Source: Chelydra serpentina (Eukaryota; Chordata; Testudines; Chelydridae). From it: a DNA stretch of 64,000 nucleotides. How positions within the stretch are numbered: the stretch's first letter is position 1; each line of letters begins with the position of its first letter. Where the stretch lies: NCBI GenBank assembly GCA_037349315.1, contig JBAIAC010000035.1, forward strand, positions 4,602,501 through 4,666,500. The letters are read 5' to 3'. Below are positions 23,001 to 30,182 of this stretch, in pieces. Both the position numbers and the translations under genes were made by a program. Under the pieces are notes generated by a model, which was not told where the DNA came from, did no database searches, and saw nothing but the letters and a program-made list of their open reading frames with translations.

Positions 23001-26000
23001 CAGGGGTGAAAAGAGAATGCAGGCTCCAGGGTGCCCATTAGGGCTAAATGCGTGGCCTTTGGGATGTAGACCTGCGTCCATTAGGAACCAGGCAGAGGTC
23101 ACCAAACAGTTGTCAGCCGGCCAAGGCTTTTGCCACCAACCACGTGACCTGGCTGTGAAAGACTCTCTCTGCCACCGCTAGTTGCCTCGGCTGTCCAATA
23201 TCAATTGGGTGTGAAGCGGGGACAAGGACCCTTCTTGCTCTGAGCAGACATTTCTTCCAAGATCCTTTCTCCATTACTGTCATGTTTTAAACACAGGGCA
23301 ACCGTGACGAAGGAGGAGAAGACCTCGCTCGAGCACATGAAGATGCCAAGGTGAGAACTGCACCTGCAGGCGTGCACAAGTATGCACATGCTCACGGACG
23401 GGGGAGTGGGAATGTGTGTTATTTATCAACCTCTCCTTGGATCTGAGCATGCTCACCCCGAGACCGCCTACCCTCTCCGTTTCTGGTGGGTTCCCTGCAC
23501 CGAGGTGCAGGGCCTTCAAAGAGTTTGCGTTGCTTAGTAGCTCTTCTTTTCCCAACCTAAAGGAAAAATCTCAATGAAATTTTCCAAGAGAATGGTCTAG
23601 CTGGGGCTTGCAGAAATCACACCGTACTGCTAGGAGAACTGGGAAGTGTTGAGGGGGCGGTGCTTCTTTTTAGAATTTAAATCAGCCATAGAATTAGGGA
23701 GCTGGTTGGTGTCTGAGGCCCTCAATGAAGTGCTGTAACATGTGCCAGTCTGCCCAGAGGTCCCTTTGGCATTGAATCGGCTGGAATTTTCAGACCATTC
23801 TGGAGGGATTTCCTTTCCGGGTTTCACGGCAGTTTCACGCTGGTTAGTGCAATCGCTGACTCTTTTCCTGTTCATCTCCTGTCTTCGCTTTGCTCCTTCA
23901 GCCTGCCTGGAACGACACCAGCCACTGCCCTTGGAAAGACAACAAAGCCAAAATGTTCAAACTGGGAGCCTAGCAGCCGGCACCTAAACAAGGAGCATGG
24001 TCTTCTGAGGTGCTCCAATGGGAGCTGCACACGCTCAGCACCTCTGCAAATCAAGCCACGGCTTCAGGTGTCCAACGTCAGGCCCCCGTGTTTGGAAAGA
24101 CTGGCCTTCATGACTCAAATGTTCCCATGCATAAACCCACATGAAAAATGCCTAGTGATGCGGAACCGTTTCTGGGGCAAAACTATGTGTGTTTGGGTAA
24201 AACTGCCACCCTTGATTTCTGCAAGCCCTAGTTCTAATATCCTGGAGCCATTGCTGTTGGCAGAGCTCTGTAAACATACATGGCGGCTACAAACCATGAC
24301 AGAAGACACGGTCCCTCTCCTGAGAAGCTCCCAGTCCAGCCCCCTGGGTTGTAAATGTTCTTATCAAAGGAAACCTCTCCCCTCCTAACCTGCCACCACC
24401 ACCACTTGGTTGCTCAGAAACTAGTTTGCAAAATAGCCGCCATATTTGTGGGCCACACAAATAAAAGTGAGATCCCCCTGCTGGCACCACCGCTGCAGTT
24501 AGCTTAGGAAGGCTGTCCCGCGGGGAGAAGCTTGGCGCTTTCGCTTCGCACAGGCCGGCACCAGTAGCTGCTGGGGTTTTGATCTGCGAGTGCCAGGTTG
24601 GTTAGTCAACTGGAACCAGGCAAGGTTAGCCTGGTGGGGTCAAGCCTGGAGACCCCTTGGCACAGCTCCGACCCCCCCGGAGCTCACACTTCCACCCCCG
24701 TGACAAGAATCATCTCCCTTCCCCCCGCACTGCACCATCGGGAGCTCCAAAGCCTGGTTAAGAATCTCGCTGGCCTGAGCTCTCTGAGGTGGCTTCCAAG
24801 GGCGGTTTGGATATTCTGCTGCTGCAGCGGGTGTGGACGCGGCTGCTCCATGGCCCCCGCCAGTCGCTGCTCTCGGTGCTTGAAGCGTGTTGACATGTGC
24901 CTTTCGTTAGCGCGGCGGGCGTTGCTCTCCTGGAGGATGTCGTTAGCATTGCTACCAGCAGAGGGGGGGCTCGCATCGCTACTGCATGCTGTGCGTTCCT
25001 ATGCCTGTCCTGCGCAGTGCTTCATTCGGACGTGCCGCGATTGTACCGGAGAAAGAGAGAGGCAGCGATCCGGGGCTAAAATGACCTAGGCTGAGCAGAT
25101 GGACTCAAAATCCCAGGCCGCTATTTCAGGCCCTTCCAGCCAAACTACTCCCCGTGGCTCAGCCCTGGAGGGATGCACTGGAATAATCTCACATTTCGTC
25201 AGATAGCAAGACCAATGCCCTCCCCGCCCAGTGCCTGACCTTCACGCGGGCTCGGAGAGGGCAGAGTAGGTGTCCGAGGCTGGCAGAAGAGAACAACGGT
25301 CCCCATGTATTTTTGTGGGCCACCGTGTGTGTGTGTGGAACACCTTCCCCCTCTCCCTGTGCCAAGCAAGCCCCTGACCTGCTCCCAATTCCCGTGGCTT
25401 GGCCTTGCATCACCCAGCTCCTCTCTGGCATGTCCTCATTCCTCCTCTCCCGCTCCGGGTCTGTCCACACTGCGGTCACGGGGTGTGATTGCCGCTCCGG
25501 TAGACAGACCCGAGCTAGTGAGATTAAAGCTGGAATCACCCCCTGGGACTGCAGCCCAGACAGTGCCTTAGCCTGCAAGCTCTTCAGAGCAGGGGCCTTG
25601 TCTTCCAATGTGTTTGCAAAACTCCTGGTGCGTTGATGGCCCTCTGTGAATAATAATGGGCAGGGATGGTGTCCCTAGCCTCTGTTTGCCAGAAGCTGGG
25701 AATGGGCGACAGGGGATGGATCACTGAATGATTACCTGTTCTGTTCATTTCCTCTGGGGCACCTGGCACTGGCCGCTGTCGGAAGACAGGACACTGGGCT
25801 AGATGGACCCAGTAGGGCCGTTCTTATGTTTTTATGCTCCGTCACCCTGCTGGGAGACCCCCACCCCCATCGGGATTTCCACTGCGCGCCCCGTTCTCCT
25901 CTGACCCATACGAGGGCCCTCTCTTTAAGGGATTGTTAGCAGAGGAGGGGTAATGGAGTTTTCTATATTTTACCTAATACACTTGTGAACAGCCTGATTG

Positions 26001-29000
26001 CCCCAGCAAAGGGCCTGGCCAAGCTGCTCAGTGGCCAGAACGGCGGGCGCCTCCCGAGACGAACGCGAGTCCTCTTCTGTCACCCTCACCTCCCTCTCCC
26101 TCGGTAGGGGGGAATGATCGGTGCCTCCCCCAGGAAAGGGGGTGTGCTGCGCATCTCTGACCCTGTTGCCTTCCTCTCTCCCCCCCTCTCTCTTTCTCTC
26201 TGCCAGGTGGTTGCTGAGAGCCTGGTGAGTGCCTGCCCTTTTATTCTTTGACCCCCATCTGCATGATTAACAGAATACTACCTCGTTTGTTTGCAGTGCT
26301 GGAGGGGGAGGGAGCAGGAAAAGCCTGCTCACTGCACACCCAGACCAGGCTGCAGGCTCCTCCTAGGGGTTCTCTGTGCTGGGAGCTCTCCATCTCACTC
26401 CACCAGGTCTCACGGGCCAAATCCTGACTCCTGCCGCTGTCAGCACTCTGCCTGGGGAAGTTTGCAGGAGTGAGGGCTCCAGGCCTGAGCCCAGGTACGC
26501 TGTGTCCTGGGGGAGTGGCTGCAGCAGGCTGCTCACTGGTGACTTTAGATTCTCCGGCCTGCACCGTGTTTAGACCAGTTTAACTATTTCTATTTGCGGT
26601 GTGACTTTCTACTGAAATAGTGAAATCGGTGCAATCCCTAGGGCGGGCACAGTTCTATTGGGATAAAGGTGCTTTACTCTTTACATCAGTAAAGGCTGTT
26701 CCTGTTCCCTAGGGGAATAAAGCACCTTTGCACCAATACACACCTACACACAAAACACACAGGTGTTTCTCTTTAACTACACCGGGTATCATTAAAGCAC
26801 TACAGTGTTTGTGTGTAGGCAAGGCCTGAGTAAAACATAAGACCACAGGAATGTTGGGCTGGAAGGGACCTCAGGAAGTCATCAAGTCCAGCCCCCTGGA
26901 CCAGAATCAAACCTAGGGAGCCAAGTTGGTTGGGAAATAATTAACTTTCCCTCTCAAACATTTTCAACAAAAACAGGAGGGGGGGGGGGGGGGAAATCCT
27001 CGGTGTTGCAATTTTTCAGATTTTCACTGAAAATCACAATGTTTCTGTGTCTGGGTTTTCCTGTTTTCCAGTGAAAACCTCACTATTTTCAAGAGAAATG
27101 GACTTTATTTCGTGACCATCCCAATTTTGTCAAAGAACCTGTTTTCCTTCTGAAAAGCTTTTTAGACTGAAATTTTCCCACCAACTCTCCCAGGAAGAAG
27201 TGGTGTCCAGCACGCCCCCTCCTGCTCTCTGCCCCGTCTCTTCTCCTCCTTCACTCTTGCTTGGTTTTTGCAGAAACTATCTGATGTTTCCAGTGGCGAC
27301 TCCACATCCCTGGAAACCCGTTTCTTGAGCATTTTGTGCACCCGGAGTTACCCCCATCTCCGCAGAGGTAGGAGCACGTTAGTCACCACATCTGGCCCTA
27401 TGCCTAGTCGTGAATTCTTTGATCTGACCTATGGTGCCCACATTGCCGCTTCCCGGAAGAGAGCTTGTGATGGCCTCACCCGCAGTGATGCAGCCCCTGA
27501 TAAGAGGGTGGAAACGTTCCTTTCGCCCGAGGGAAGGAGTGACAGACCCTGCACCTCTGGGTTCTGGTTGCCAACTGCGCCTGCCTTAGGGAATGCCCAT
27601 GTGCTGTTTTGTAACCGTTCCTTCTGGCACCTACTTAGCCTTTCTTAACACAGAGCAGAGGGCTTGATCTTCTGATCCTAGGGAGGTGGGGCTTGGGGCA
27701 GGATGCAAAGGAGGGCAATAGGTGGCTTTGTGCCCTGCTTTCCCCCCTGCCTCCCATCAATCTTGGGGACAACTTGAAACCGGTTTGGCCTGCTGCAAAA
27801 CTTAGAGCAGCCTCAGGACTGGGGGGGCTGGGACTTCGTACGCTCTGGCGTGTGACTTGCCCTCTTCTCCTTCGGTTCCTAGTGTTCCAAGAGTTCATTA
27901 AAATGACCAACCATGACGTGGCACACACCATCCGGAAGCACATGTCTGGAGACGTGAGGGACGCCTTCGTGGCCATAGGTCAGTTCCCTGCTGGGTGCTC
28001 AGTGGGTAGAGAAGGTCCGGGATTCCACTGTGTACGCTGGCCCGGTATGGGACGGTGAATGGCCCTGTGGGGCTCTCTGCCATTGCCCAGGCAGGGGGTT
28101 CCTTTACTAGGTTGTGCAAATCACGATCCACTTTAAGCCCTGGAGTCCCATGTACCACACCTCTCTACGGCTGGCTCTGGGGCGCCTCTTCTCTCCTTGG
28201 AGCCAATCCAACAGGACCGGCGCATTGTATTGGTGTTTCCAATAGCGGACGTAGATATTCTCCCCCCTTGTGAAATGTGGGAAAGGAACGACCCGTCGAT
28301 GCCTATGGAGCTGCTTGCATGCTCTGGCTATAAGTGTTCGGCTGGCTCGGAGCCTAGTGACTTCACAGTGCTGTACTATAGGCTCCAGTCCTGTGTTACT
28401 GAAGTCAAGGAGCGTTTTGCAAGTGGCCGCAGTAGGAACTGGGCGGGGCCCATCGTTAGGAAGGGATTGTATTACTTAAATATTGTGGTGGTATCAGGAA
28501 AGCTGTCTTTTAGTCTCTCTTGTTTTCTGTATGAAAACCATGATCAAAATAATACTAGGTACAAACAAAAGAAAATCGGGGATTGGTCCTGGTCCATCTT
28601 CTCTATTCAGTGGAGATGAGGCAGCTGGATCATTCAGAGCCTGCTAATTGCCTGCCTGGATTGGAGGCGGGGGGTGGGGGTGGAGATCCTTAATGATCTT
28701 AGAGAGCACCTAAGCTGTGAAGTTGGGATCTAGATGAAATCCTGGCCCCACTGAAGTCAATGGGAGTTTTGCCATTGATTTCATTGGGATCAGGTTTTCC
28801 CCCCTGGGTTCCTATCCCAGCCTCGCTGACATTCAGGGAGGGTGGTTGCTCCCAGGCGGAGAGCAAGCCGCGCTCCCAACGCAAAAGCTGTTAGAGGGGC
28901 TGTACGGTGGGGAATAATTCCCCCATGCCAGCCCCCACCGGGGTATCCTGGACACTTACCACTATTGCGGGGGTGTGGTGGGGCAGGGCTGGTTGCTTGG

Positions 29001-30182
29001 TCCTCGGCAAGGTCTCCAGTCTGCGTCTCTTCTCTCTCTGCTGGCAGTTCGGAGCGTCAAGGACAGGCCGGCTTTCTTTGCTGACAAGCTCTACGACTCC
29101 ATGAAGGTGAGAACACAGGCGCTGTTGGGGGTTCCCATGGCAACCTGGCTCTCGTTGCGTTTTTCAGCCTGGGGCGGCCCTGTCGCAGTGGCTGGTATTT
29201 TCCGTTCCGTGGGTTCTGGTGGAGCATCCCTCTGGCTGCTCCAGGTGCCACGCCTCCGCCCCGCATTATGTCCGCCGACAGCGTCGCGGCTGCCACACTT
29301 CCCTGGGCACGACGCTTTGGGAAACTCGTTTAATTGATCCGCTAGAGCGACGGTGAGAGGGGACCTCACCGGGCTCCCGCCCTGCCCGTTTTGGTTATTG
29401 TACTTCCTCCCCACGTTGCCAGGGCATCGGCACCGATGACAGAACCCTCATCAGGATCATGGTCTCCAGGAGCGAGATTGATCTGCTGAACATCAGGCGT
29501 GTGTTCAAGGAGATGCACGAGAAGTCGCTCCGCAACATGATTGAGGTGAGGAAGGGGGCGGGAACTTCCCCGTCACATCCCCACTGGGCACTGTCCCTAC
29601 CATTGACCAGGAGTGGGCCGTGCTTTAAAAACATGCCTCTTAGCTGGGCCTTTGCCCTTAAAGTTGACTGCAGGGGAGTGTCCTGGGCTCTTCTGAATCG
29701 CTGGCCGTTAGTGTCACTGTGGTGACTGCTGGGTGCTTTAGAAAGTCTGGCCCCCGCTGTTTCGGGTAGCCAGTTAGTCCATCTGCCAGGGGATGCAGGA
29801 TTGTGCCCTGCTGGATGGTAACCAGCACTTTGTCCATTCAAGCTTTAAACGTAGCAGGCAGGCAGGGAACATTGTGAGTGAAAATGTCTAAGGTATTTCT
29901 AAGAGGCTTGTCCCCATAATGTCTGGGCACCAACAGTACTGATCACTACCTTCTGCTGGAGGAGATCAAAATGCTTTAAGGGGCAGATTGTGCTCCTCTT
30001 TATCGCCTTGACACCAGATTCTCTTCCCTCCTGGAGGGTGAGACTGATTTGCCGAGAGAGGCAGAGTTCCCAGATGGATGCTGGCTTTTCATTTCTCTCT
30101 GGCGTTTGTTTCCTTCTTGCAGAAGGACACCTCCGGCGATTACTGCAATGCTCTGCTGACCATTTGCGCAGGGGACGACTAA
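2290..30182 (+). CDS. ANXA6: Annexin A6, 24 coding exons (5' end missing)
   Basis: Annexin A6 binds acidic phospholipids in a Ca2+-dependent way on the plasma membrane and endosomes. Family knowledge links it to membrane repair, endocytosis, cholesterol traffic and scaffolding of signalling proteins. Exons: 2290-2380, 3162-3256, 3633-3746, 4133-4223, 7140-7219, 7316-7372, 8343-8436, 9446-9541, 11324-11382, 11962-12084, 12931-12989, 15660-15738, 16822-16903, 18738-18832, 19718-19831, 21019-21109, 22051-22130, 23297-23350, 26207-26224, 27274-27367, 27883-27978, 29048-29106, 29423-29545, 30123-30182. All introns are GT-AG and all phases join. The total is 2004 nt, giving 667 residues plus stop, equal to mammalian residues 7-673. 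Eight annexin repeats are present. Type II Ca2+ loops of GxGT form occur in repeats 2, 4, 5, 6 and 8 (GIGTDE, GLGTKD, GLGTDE, GVGTDE, GIGTDD), with GFGSD in repeat 1, LKWGTDE in repeat 3 and no GxGT in repeat 7. No frameshift or premature stop is seen, so the gene looks functional. The ATG exon is outside the window. Confidence 0.97.
3162..3256 (+). CDS. ANXA6: ANXA6 exon 4 (residues 37-68)
   Basis: 95 nt, acceptor TGCAG, donor GTAACC. It encodes [19 protein letters not shown] followed by [13 protein letters not shown] of repeat 1. The GFG-SD loop spans the exon 3/4 junction, so the first calcium loop is GxGS rather than GxGT, as in mammals. Its length equals exon 16, the matching exon of repeat 5. 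Confidence 0.97.
3633..3746 (+). CDS. ANXA6: ANXA6 exon 5 (residues 69-106)
   Basis: 114 nt, 38 codons, phase 0 at both ends. It encodes [17 protein letters not shown] then [21 protein letters not shown]. The KREL acidic residue is the distal Ca2+ ligand position of repeat 1, and the GLM-P-A-DAKE block opens repeat 2. Same length as exon 17. Confidence 0.97.
3803..4022. mobile_element. Short non-autonomous hAT-like element
   Basis: It begins CAGGGGTTCTCAAACT and ends AGTTTGAGAACCACTG, which are terminal inverted repeats of the hAT/Charlie kind. The interior is AT-rich and non-coding. The flanking 8-mers TGCTACAG and TGCTCCCC match only partly, so the target duplication has decayed or an end is misplaced. 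It lies in the intron between exons 5 and 6. Confidence 0.7.
4133..4223 (+). CDS. ANXA6: ANXA6 exon 6 (residues 107-137)
   Basis: 91 nt, acceptor CTGCAG, donor GTGAGC. It encodes [20 protein letters not shown] then [10 protein letters not shown], the canonical GxGTDE calcium loop of repeat 2. It ends after one base of an Ala codon completed in exon 7. Same length as exon 18. Confidence 0.97.
4245..4412 (-). mobile_element. Cry-type SINE (tRNA head, CR1 tail), 5' truncated
   Basis: On the minus strand the order is a tRNA-like box B region (GGGTTGTGAGTTCAATCC), a spacer with 'attggggattggtcctgctt', and a CR1-like 3' end finishing in repeated CTATGATTCTATG units. This chimaeric structure is that of cryptodiran turtle SINEs. 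The tRNA 5' end with box A is missing or mutated near 4410. Confidence 0.8.
4508..4614 (+). mobile_element. CR1 LINE 3' end fragment
   Basis: It contains 'ggatggtctagacagtaatt' followed by 'ggactcgatgacctctcgag' and ends in a run of ATGAATCT units. This is the usual 3' terminus of sauropsid CR1 elements, with the short terminal microsatellite in place of poly(A). Confidence 0.75.
5134..5567. mobile_element. hAT-like element inserted in the CR1 copy
   Basis: The left end reads GTGGTTCTCAAACTGG and the right end GAAGTTTGAGAGCCCC, the same terminal motif as the element at 3803-4022. It sits exactly where the surrounding CR1 reading breaks. The interior carries 'ggggctgaagcctgagcccc' and contains a smaller element at 5265-5389. 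No clean target duplication was found. Confidence 0.65.
5265..5389. mobile_element. 125-bp MITE, TAGGGTGACCAG termini, 8-bp TSD
   Basis: Terminal inverted repeats are TAGGGTGACCAG and CTGGTCACCTTA (11 of 12 match). The element is flanked by an exact 8-bp direct repeat TTTTCAGC at 5257-5264 and 5390-5397. An 8-bp duplication fits hAT-type transposition. A second copy is at 44219-44424. Confidence 0.88.
5636..5819 (+). mobile_element. Full-length Cry-type SINE
   Basis: A tRNA-like head has box A TAGTTCAGTGG at 5646-5656 and box B GTTCAATCC at 5691-5699. It is followed by the shared spacer and a CR1-like tail ending in ATTCTATGACTCTATGA. It interrupts the CR1 copy, and AAATAC-CAG-like sequence occurs on both sides, suggesting an imperfect target duplication. 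Its tail matches CR1 3' ends, consistent with mobilisation by CR1 machinery. Confidence 0.88.
7140..7219 (+). CDS. ANXA6: ANXA6 exon 7 (residues 137-163)
   Basis: 80 nt, acceptor TCCAG, donor GTACGT. It encodes (A)[17 protein letters not shown] then RKMIVVLLQ, the end of repeat 2. The Asp in LGDTSG is the distal bidentate ligand of the repeat 2 calcium site. Same length as exon 19. Confidence 0.97.
7316..7372 (+). CDS. ANXA6: ANXA6 exon 8 (residues 164-182)
   Basis: 57 nt, 19 codons, phase 0 at both ends: [19 protein letters not shown]. This is the acidic linker between repeats 2 and 3. It is separated from exon 7 by an intron of only 96 nt. The counterpart in the second half is exon 20 plus microexon 21. 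Confidence 0.96.
7680..7872 (-). repeat. Possible tRNA-derived SINE (MIR-like), weak
   Basis: Read on the minus strand there is TTAGTGGCTCAGTG, resembling a tRNA box A, and about 50 nt later GGTTCCTATCC, resembling box B. The rest is too diverged to place in a family by eye. Confidence 0.3.
7929..8007. repeat. CG/CA dinucleotide microsatellite
   Basis: A short (CG)n run leads into about 33 uninterrupted CA units, ending at CACCAG. The alternating purine-pyrimidine tract can adopt Z-DNA and is likely length-polymorphic. It lies in the intron between exons 8 and 9. Reading frames across it are artefacts. Confidence 0.97.
8343..8436 (+). CDS. ANXA6: ANXA6 exon 9 (residues 183-214)
   Basis: 94 nt, acceptor CTACAAG, donor GTAAGC. 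It encodes [17 protein letters not shown] then [14 protein letters not shown]. The loop is LKWGTDE, where the first Gly of GxGT is Lys, as in mammalian repeat 3. It ends after one base of Val214. Confidence 0.97.
8915..9010. repeat. Unclassified interspersed repeat
   Basis: The stretch 'gggggtgctgagagccagtg' to 'cacttcaagccagggggtgc' looks like a dispersed sequence I associate with sauropsid genomes, but I cannot name the family. No termini or target duplication are visible. Confidence 0.35.
9446..9541 (+). CDS. ANXA6: ANXA6 exon 10 (residues 214-246)
   Basis: 96 nt, acceptor CCACAG, donor GTGAGC. It encodes (V)[18 protein letters not shown] then [13 protein letters not shown], the second half of repeat 3. 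It ends after one base of Val246. Same length as exon 23. Confidence 0.97.
9747..9988. mobile_element. Hairpin-shaped Penelope-like element end, 14-bp TSD
   Basis: Two inverted arms of 92 nt (9785-9876 and 9897-9988) match except for one base and are separated by a 20-nt loop. The left side alone carries a further ~38 nt ending in the reverse complement of the family's 3' terminus (AGACTAACACGGCTACTAC). The whole unit is flanked by ACTTTTATTTAGGT at 9733-9746 and 9989-10002. Both arms point outward (3' ends outside), and the centre lies just before a hammerhead-like core. Assignment to Penelope-like elements is an inference from this architecture. Confidence 0.75.
10678..11020. repeat. 42-bp minisatellite, 8 copies
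   Basis: Eight tandem units of 42 bp share the core CCACTGTCCTGCGGGTGGGT followed by AACAATACAC. Copies 1-5 and 7 are nearly identical; copies 6 and 8 are diverged. The unit is a multiple of three, so a minus-strand frame of 144 codons stays open with period [14 protein letters not shown]. This looks like a by-product of the repeat, not a gene. It is intronic, between exons 10 and 11. Confidence 0.96.
11324..11382 (+). CDS. ANXA6: ANXA6 exon 11 (residues 246-265)
   Basis: 59 nt, acceptor CTGCAG, donor GTGAGC. It encodes (V)[19 protein letters not shown], joining repeats 3 and 4. The [15 protein letters not shown] helix block is typical of annexin fourth repeats. Same length as exon 24. Confidence 0.97.
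11962..12084 (+). CDS. ANXA6: ANXA6 exon 12 (residues 266-306)
   Basis: 123 nt, 41 codons, phase 0 at both ends. It encodes [20 protein letters not shown] then [21 protein letters not shown], with an intact GxGT calcium loop and the [10 protein letters not shown] signature of repeat 4. Same length as exon 25. Confidence 0.97.
12545..12660. repeat. G-rich low-complexity tract
   Basis: Several G runs, including one of about 14, alternate with short 'tgttggggaaattcaggggg'-like spacers. It is non-coding and intronic between exons 12 and 13. It could be a decayed tandem repeat; nothing else is seen. Confidence 0.6.
12931..12989 (+). CDS. ANXA6: ANXA6 exon 13 (residues 307-326)
   Basis: 59 nt, acceptor TTGCAG, donor GTAAGC. 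It encodes [20 protein letters not shown] with the last codon split. The Asp of the DTSGEY block is the distal ligand of the repeat 4 calcium site. The corresponding exon 26 ends the protein, so this is the point where the ancestral C terminus was fused onward. Confidence 0.97.
14160..15556. repeat. 43-bp G-rich minisatellite, about 32 copies
   Basis: The unit contains GTGTGGGCTGGTTTGGCG, a G5 run, CGTTGG and a variable GGGTGACG segment. About 32 copies fit the span at 43-bp spacing. Variants at one position (GGGAATC, GGAGGTC, GGGGATC, GGGGGTC, TGGGTC) alternate along the array, and decayed units extend to about 14040 on the left and 15610 on the right. Because 43 is not divisible by three and the unit lacks antisense stops, minus-strand frames of 506 and 341 codons stay open by chance. 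The array ends roughly 100 nt before the exon 14 acceptor. Confidence 0.97.
15660..15738 (+). CDS. ANXA6: ANXA6 exon 14, interlobe linker (residues 326-352)
   Basis: 79 nt, acceptor TTTCAG. It encodes (D)[17 protein letters not shown] then ELSAVAKVE, the linker joining the two four-repeat lobes. The donor is GTCAGA, the weakest in the gene. This, together with the minisatellite just upstream, makes the exon a candidate for variable inclusion. Skipping it (79 nt) would shift the frame. Confidence 0.96.
16822..16903 (+). CDS. ANXA6: ANXA6 exon 15 (residues 353-380)
   Basis: 82 nt, acceptor CTGCAG, donor GTAAGT. It encodes [18 protein letters not shown] then [10 protein letters not shown], opening repeat 5. 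The Thr in RGTVRP aligns with Thr356, a reported phosphorylation position in the mammalian protein. The equivalent exon of the first half is exon 3. Confidence 0.97.
17640..17835 (+). mobile_element. Possible decayed CR1 fragment
   Basis: The phrase 'aaatttagactaaatatcag' followed by 'gacattcctgccagtgggat' resembles the post-ORF2 'gattagatattaggaaaaac' and 'ttcctaac' part of CR1/L3-type LINEs. Divergence is high and no 3' end is visible. Confidence 0.4.
18738..18832 (+). CDS. ANXA6: ANXA6 exon 16 (residues 380-411)
   Basis: 95 nt, acceptor TTGCAG, donor GTAATG. It encodes [20 protein letters not shown] then [12 protein letters not shown] of repeat 5. The MKGLGTDE calcium loop spans the exon 15/16 junction. 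Confidence 0.97.
19340..19425 (-). repeat. MIR-type SINE fragment
   Basis: On the minus strand 'cttgtgcctcagtgccccat' plus 'ctgtaaaaaggggg' matches the MIR core block 'ctgtgcctcagtttcc...atctgtaaaatgggg'. The ends are undefined. Confidence 0.55.
19456..19560 (-). mobile_element. Single-arm Penelope-like element end
   Basis: This copy matches the left arm of the hairpin element at 35678-35903, from AGCGACAAAGGGTCC to CTTCGGATGCA, but has no inverted partner. Instead a 14-nt piece, ATACCCACTTCTTC, is repeated directly after the truncation point. TTATTCCTGC occurs on both sides and may be a 10-bp target duplication. Confidence 0.65.
19718..19831 (+). CDS. ANXA6: ANXA6 exon 17 (residues 412-449)
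   Basis: 114 nt, phase 0 at both ends, acceptor TTGCAG, donor GTAAAT. It encodes [17 protein letters not shown] then [21 protein letters not shown], the end of repeat 5 and start of repeat 6. Same length and layout as exon 5. Confidence 0.97.
20050..20265 (-). repeat. MIR-family SINE
   Basis: In plus orientation the order is 'taaagcactttacaaaggag', 'acaggtggggaaaacgagtc', 'aggtgaagtgccttgcctta', 'ggtcattcagcgggctgggg' and 'gggaatagaaaacaggttca'. This is the reverse complement of a MIR: fewer-than-consensus A runs, the cagatgaggaaactgaggc block and the split tRNA-like head. Confidence 0.65.
21019..21109 (+). CDS. ANXA6: ANXA6 exon 18 (residues 450-480)
   Basis: 91 nt, acceptor TTCCAG, donor GTAAGG. 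It encodes [20 protein letters not shown] then [10 protein letters not shown], with the GxGTDE calcium loop of repeat 6. Same length as exon 6. Confidence 0.97.
22051..22130 (+). CDS. ANXA6: ANXA6 exon 19 (residues 480-506)
   Basis: 80 nt, acceptor CCTCAG, donor GTAGGG. It encodes (A)[17 protein letters not shown] then KRILVSLAL, closing repeat 6. The Asp of SSDTSG is the distal calcium ligand. Same length as exon 7. Confidence 0.97.
23297..23350 (+). CDS. ANXA6: ANXA6 exon 20 (residues 507-524)
   Basis: 54 nt, 18 codons, phase 0 at both ends: [18 protein letters not shown]. This is the acidic linker before repeat 7, corresponding to exon 8 in the first half. The following 2.86-kb intron leads to the microexon. 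Confidence 0.96.
25650..25835 (+). mobile_element. CR1-like LINE 3' end
   Basis: It contains 'gaatgggcgacaggggatgg', then 'tgttctgttcatttcctctg' and 'ggcactggccgctgtcggaa', then 'gggctagatggacccagtag' and 'ggccgttcttatg'. This is the 3' UTR and terminus of a sauropsid CR1 subfamily. The same family lies in reverse orientation at 43318-44845. Confidence 0.8.
26207..26224 (+). CDS. ANXA6: ANXA6 exon 21, 18-nt microexon VVAESL (residues 525-530)
   Basis: A strong acceptor (long CT tract and TGCCAG) and strong donor (GTGAGT) bracket 18 nt reading VVAESL in phase 0. The position equals mammalian VAAEIL, residues 525-530, which is present in isoform 1 and skipped in isoform 2. Inclusion or skipping keeps the frame. 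The microexon has no counterpart in the first half of the gene. Confidence 0.93.
26830..26908 (-). mobile_element. CR1 3' end fragment
   Basis: The stretch 'gggctggaagggacctcagg' with 'aagtcatcaagtccagcccc' is the reverse complement of the CR1 3' terminal segment ('tggactagatgacctcctga', 'ggtcccttccaacc'). Confidence 0.7.
27274..27367 (+). CDS. ANXA6: ANXA6 exon 22 (residues 531-562)
   Basis: 94 nt, acceptor TTGCAG, donor GTAGGA. It encodes [17 protein letters not shown] then [14 protein letters not shown]. Repeat 7 has no GxGT loop here, as in mammals, so it should not bind Ca2+ at the type II position. Same length as exon 9. Confidence 0.97.
27883..27978 (+). CDS. ANXA6: ANXA6 exon 23 (residues 562-594)
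   Basis: 96 nt, acceptor TCCTAG, donor GTCAGT. It encodes (V)[18 protein letters not shown] then [13 protein letters not shown], the second half of repeat 7. Same length as exon 10. Confidence 0.97.
28736..28799. repeat. Short palindromic dispersed repeat
   Basis: The left arm GAAATCCTGGCCCCACTGAA plus GTCAATGG is an imperfect inverted copy of the right arm ending GGGATCAGGTTTTC, with a loop around GAGTTTTG. I associate this fold-back sequence with archosaur and turtle genomes. Related degenerate pieces are near 10030-10090 and 22495-22560. Confidence 0.5.
29048..29106 (+). CDS. ANXA6: ANXA6 exon 24 (residues 594-613)
   Basis: 59 nt, acceptor GGCAG, donor GTGAGA. It encodes (V)[19 protein letters not shown], joining repeats 7 and 8. 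Same length as exon 11, with the [10 protein letters not shown] helix matching [10 protein letters not shown] there. Confidence 0.97.
29423..29545 (+). CDS. ANXA6: ANXA6 exon 25 (residues 614-654)
   Basis: 123 nt, phase 0 at both ends, acceptor TGCCAG, donor GTGAGG. It encodes [20 protein letters not shown] then [21 protein letters not shown], the GxGTD calcium loop and MVSRSEID signature of repeat 8. Same length as exon 12. Confidence 0.97.
30123..30182 (+). CDS. ANXA6: ANXA6 exon 26, C terminus and stop
   Basis: Acceptor TTGCAG, then [19 protein letters not shown] and TAA at 30180-30182. The Asp of KDTSGDY is the distal calcium ligand of repeat 8. The protein ends in CAGDD where mammals have CGGED. 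Confidence 0.97.
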   Translation, partial: KDTSGDYCNALLTICAGDD

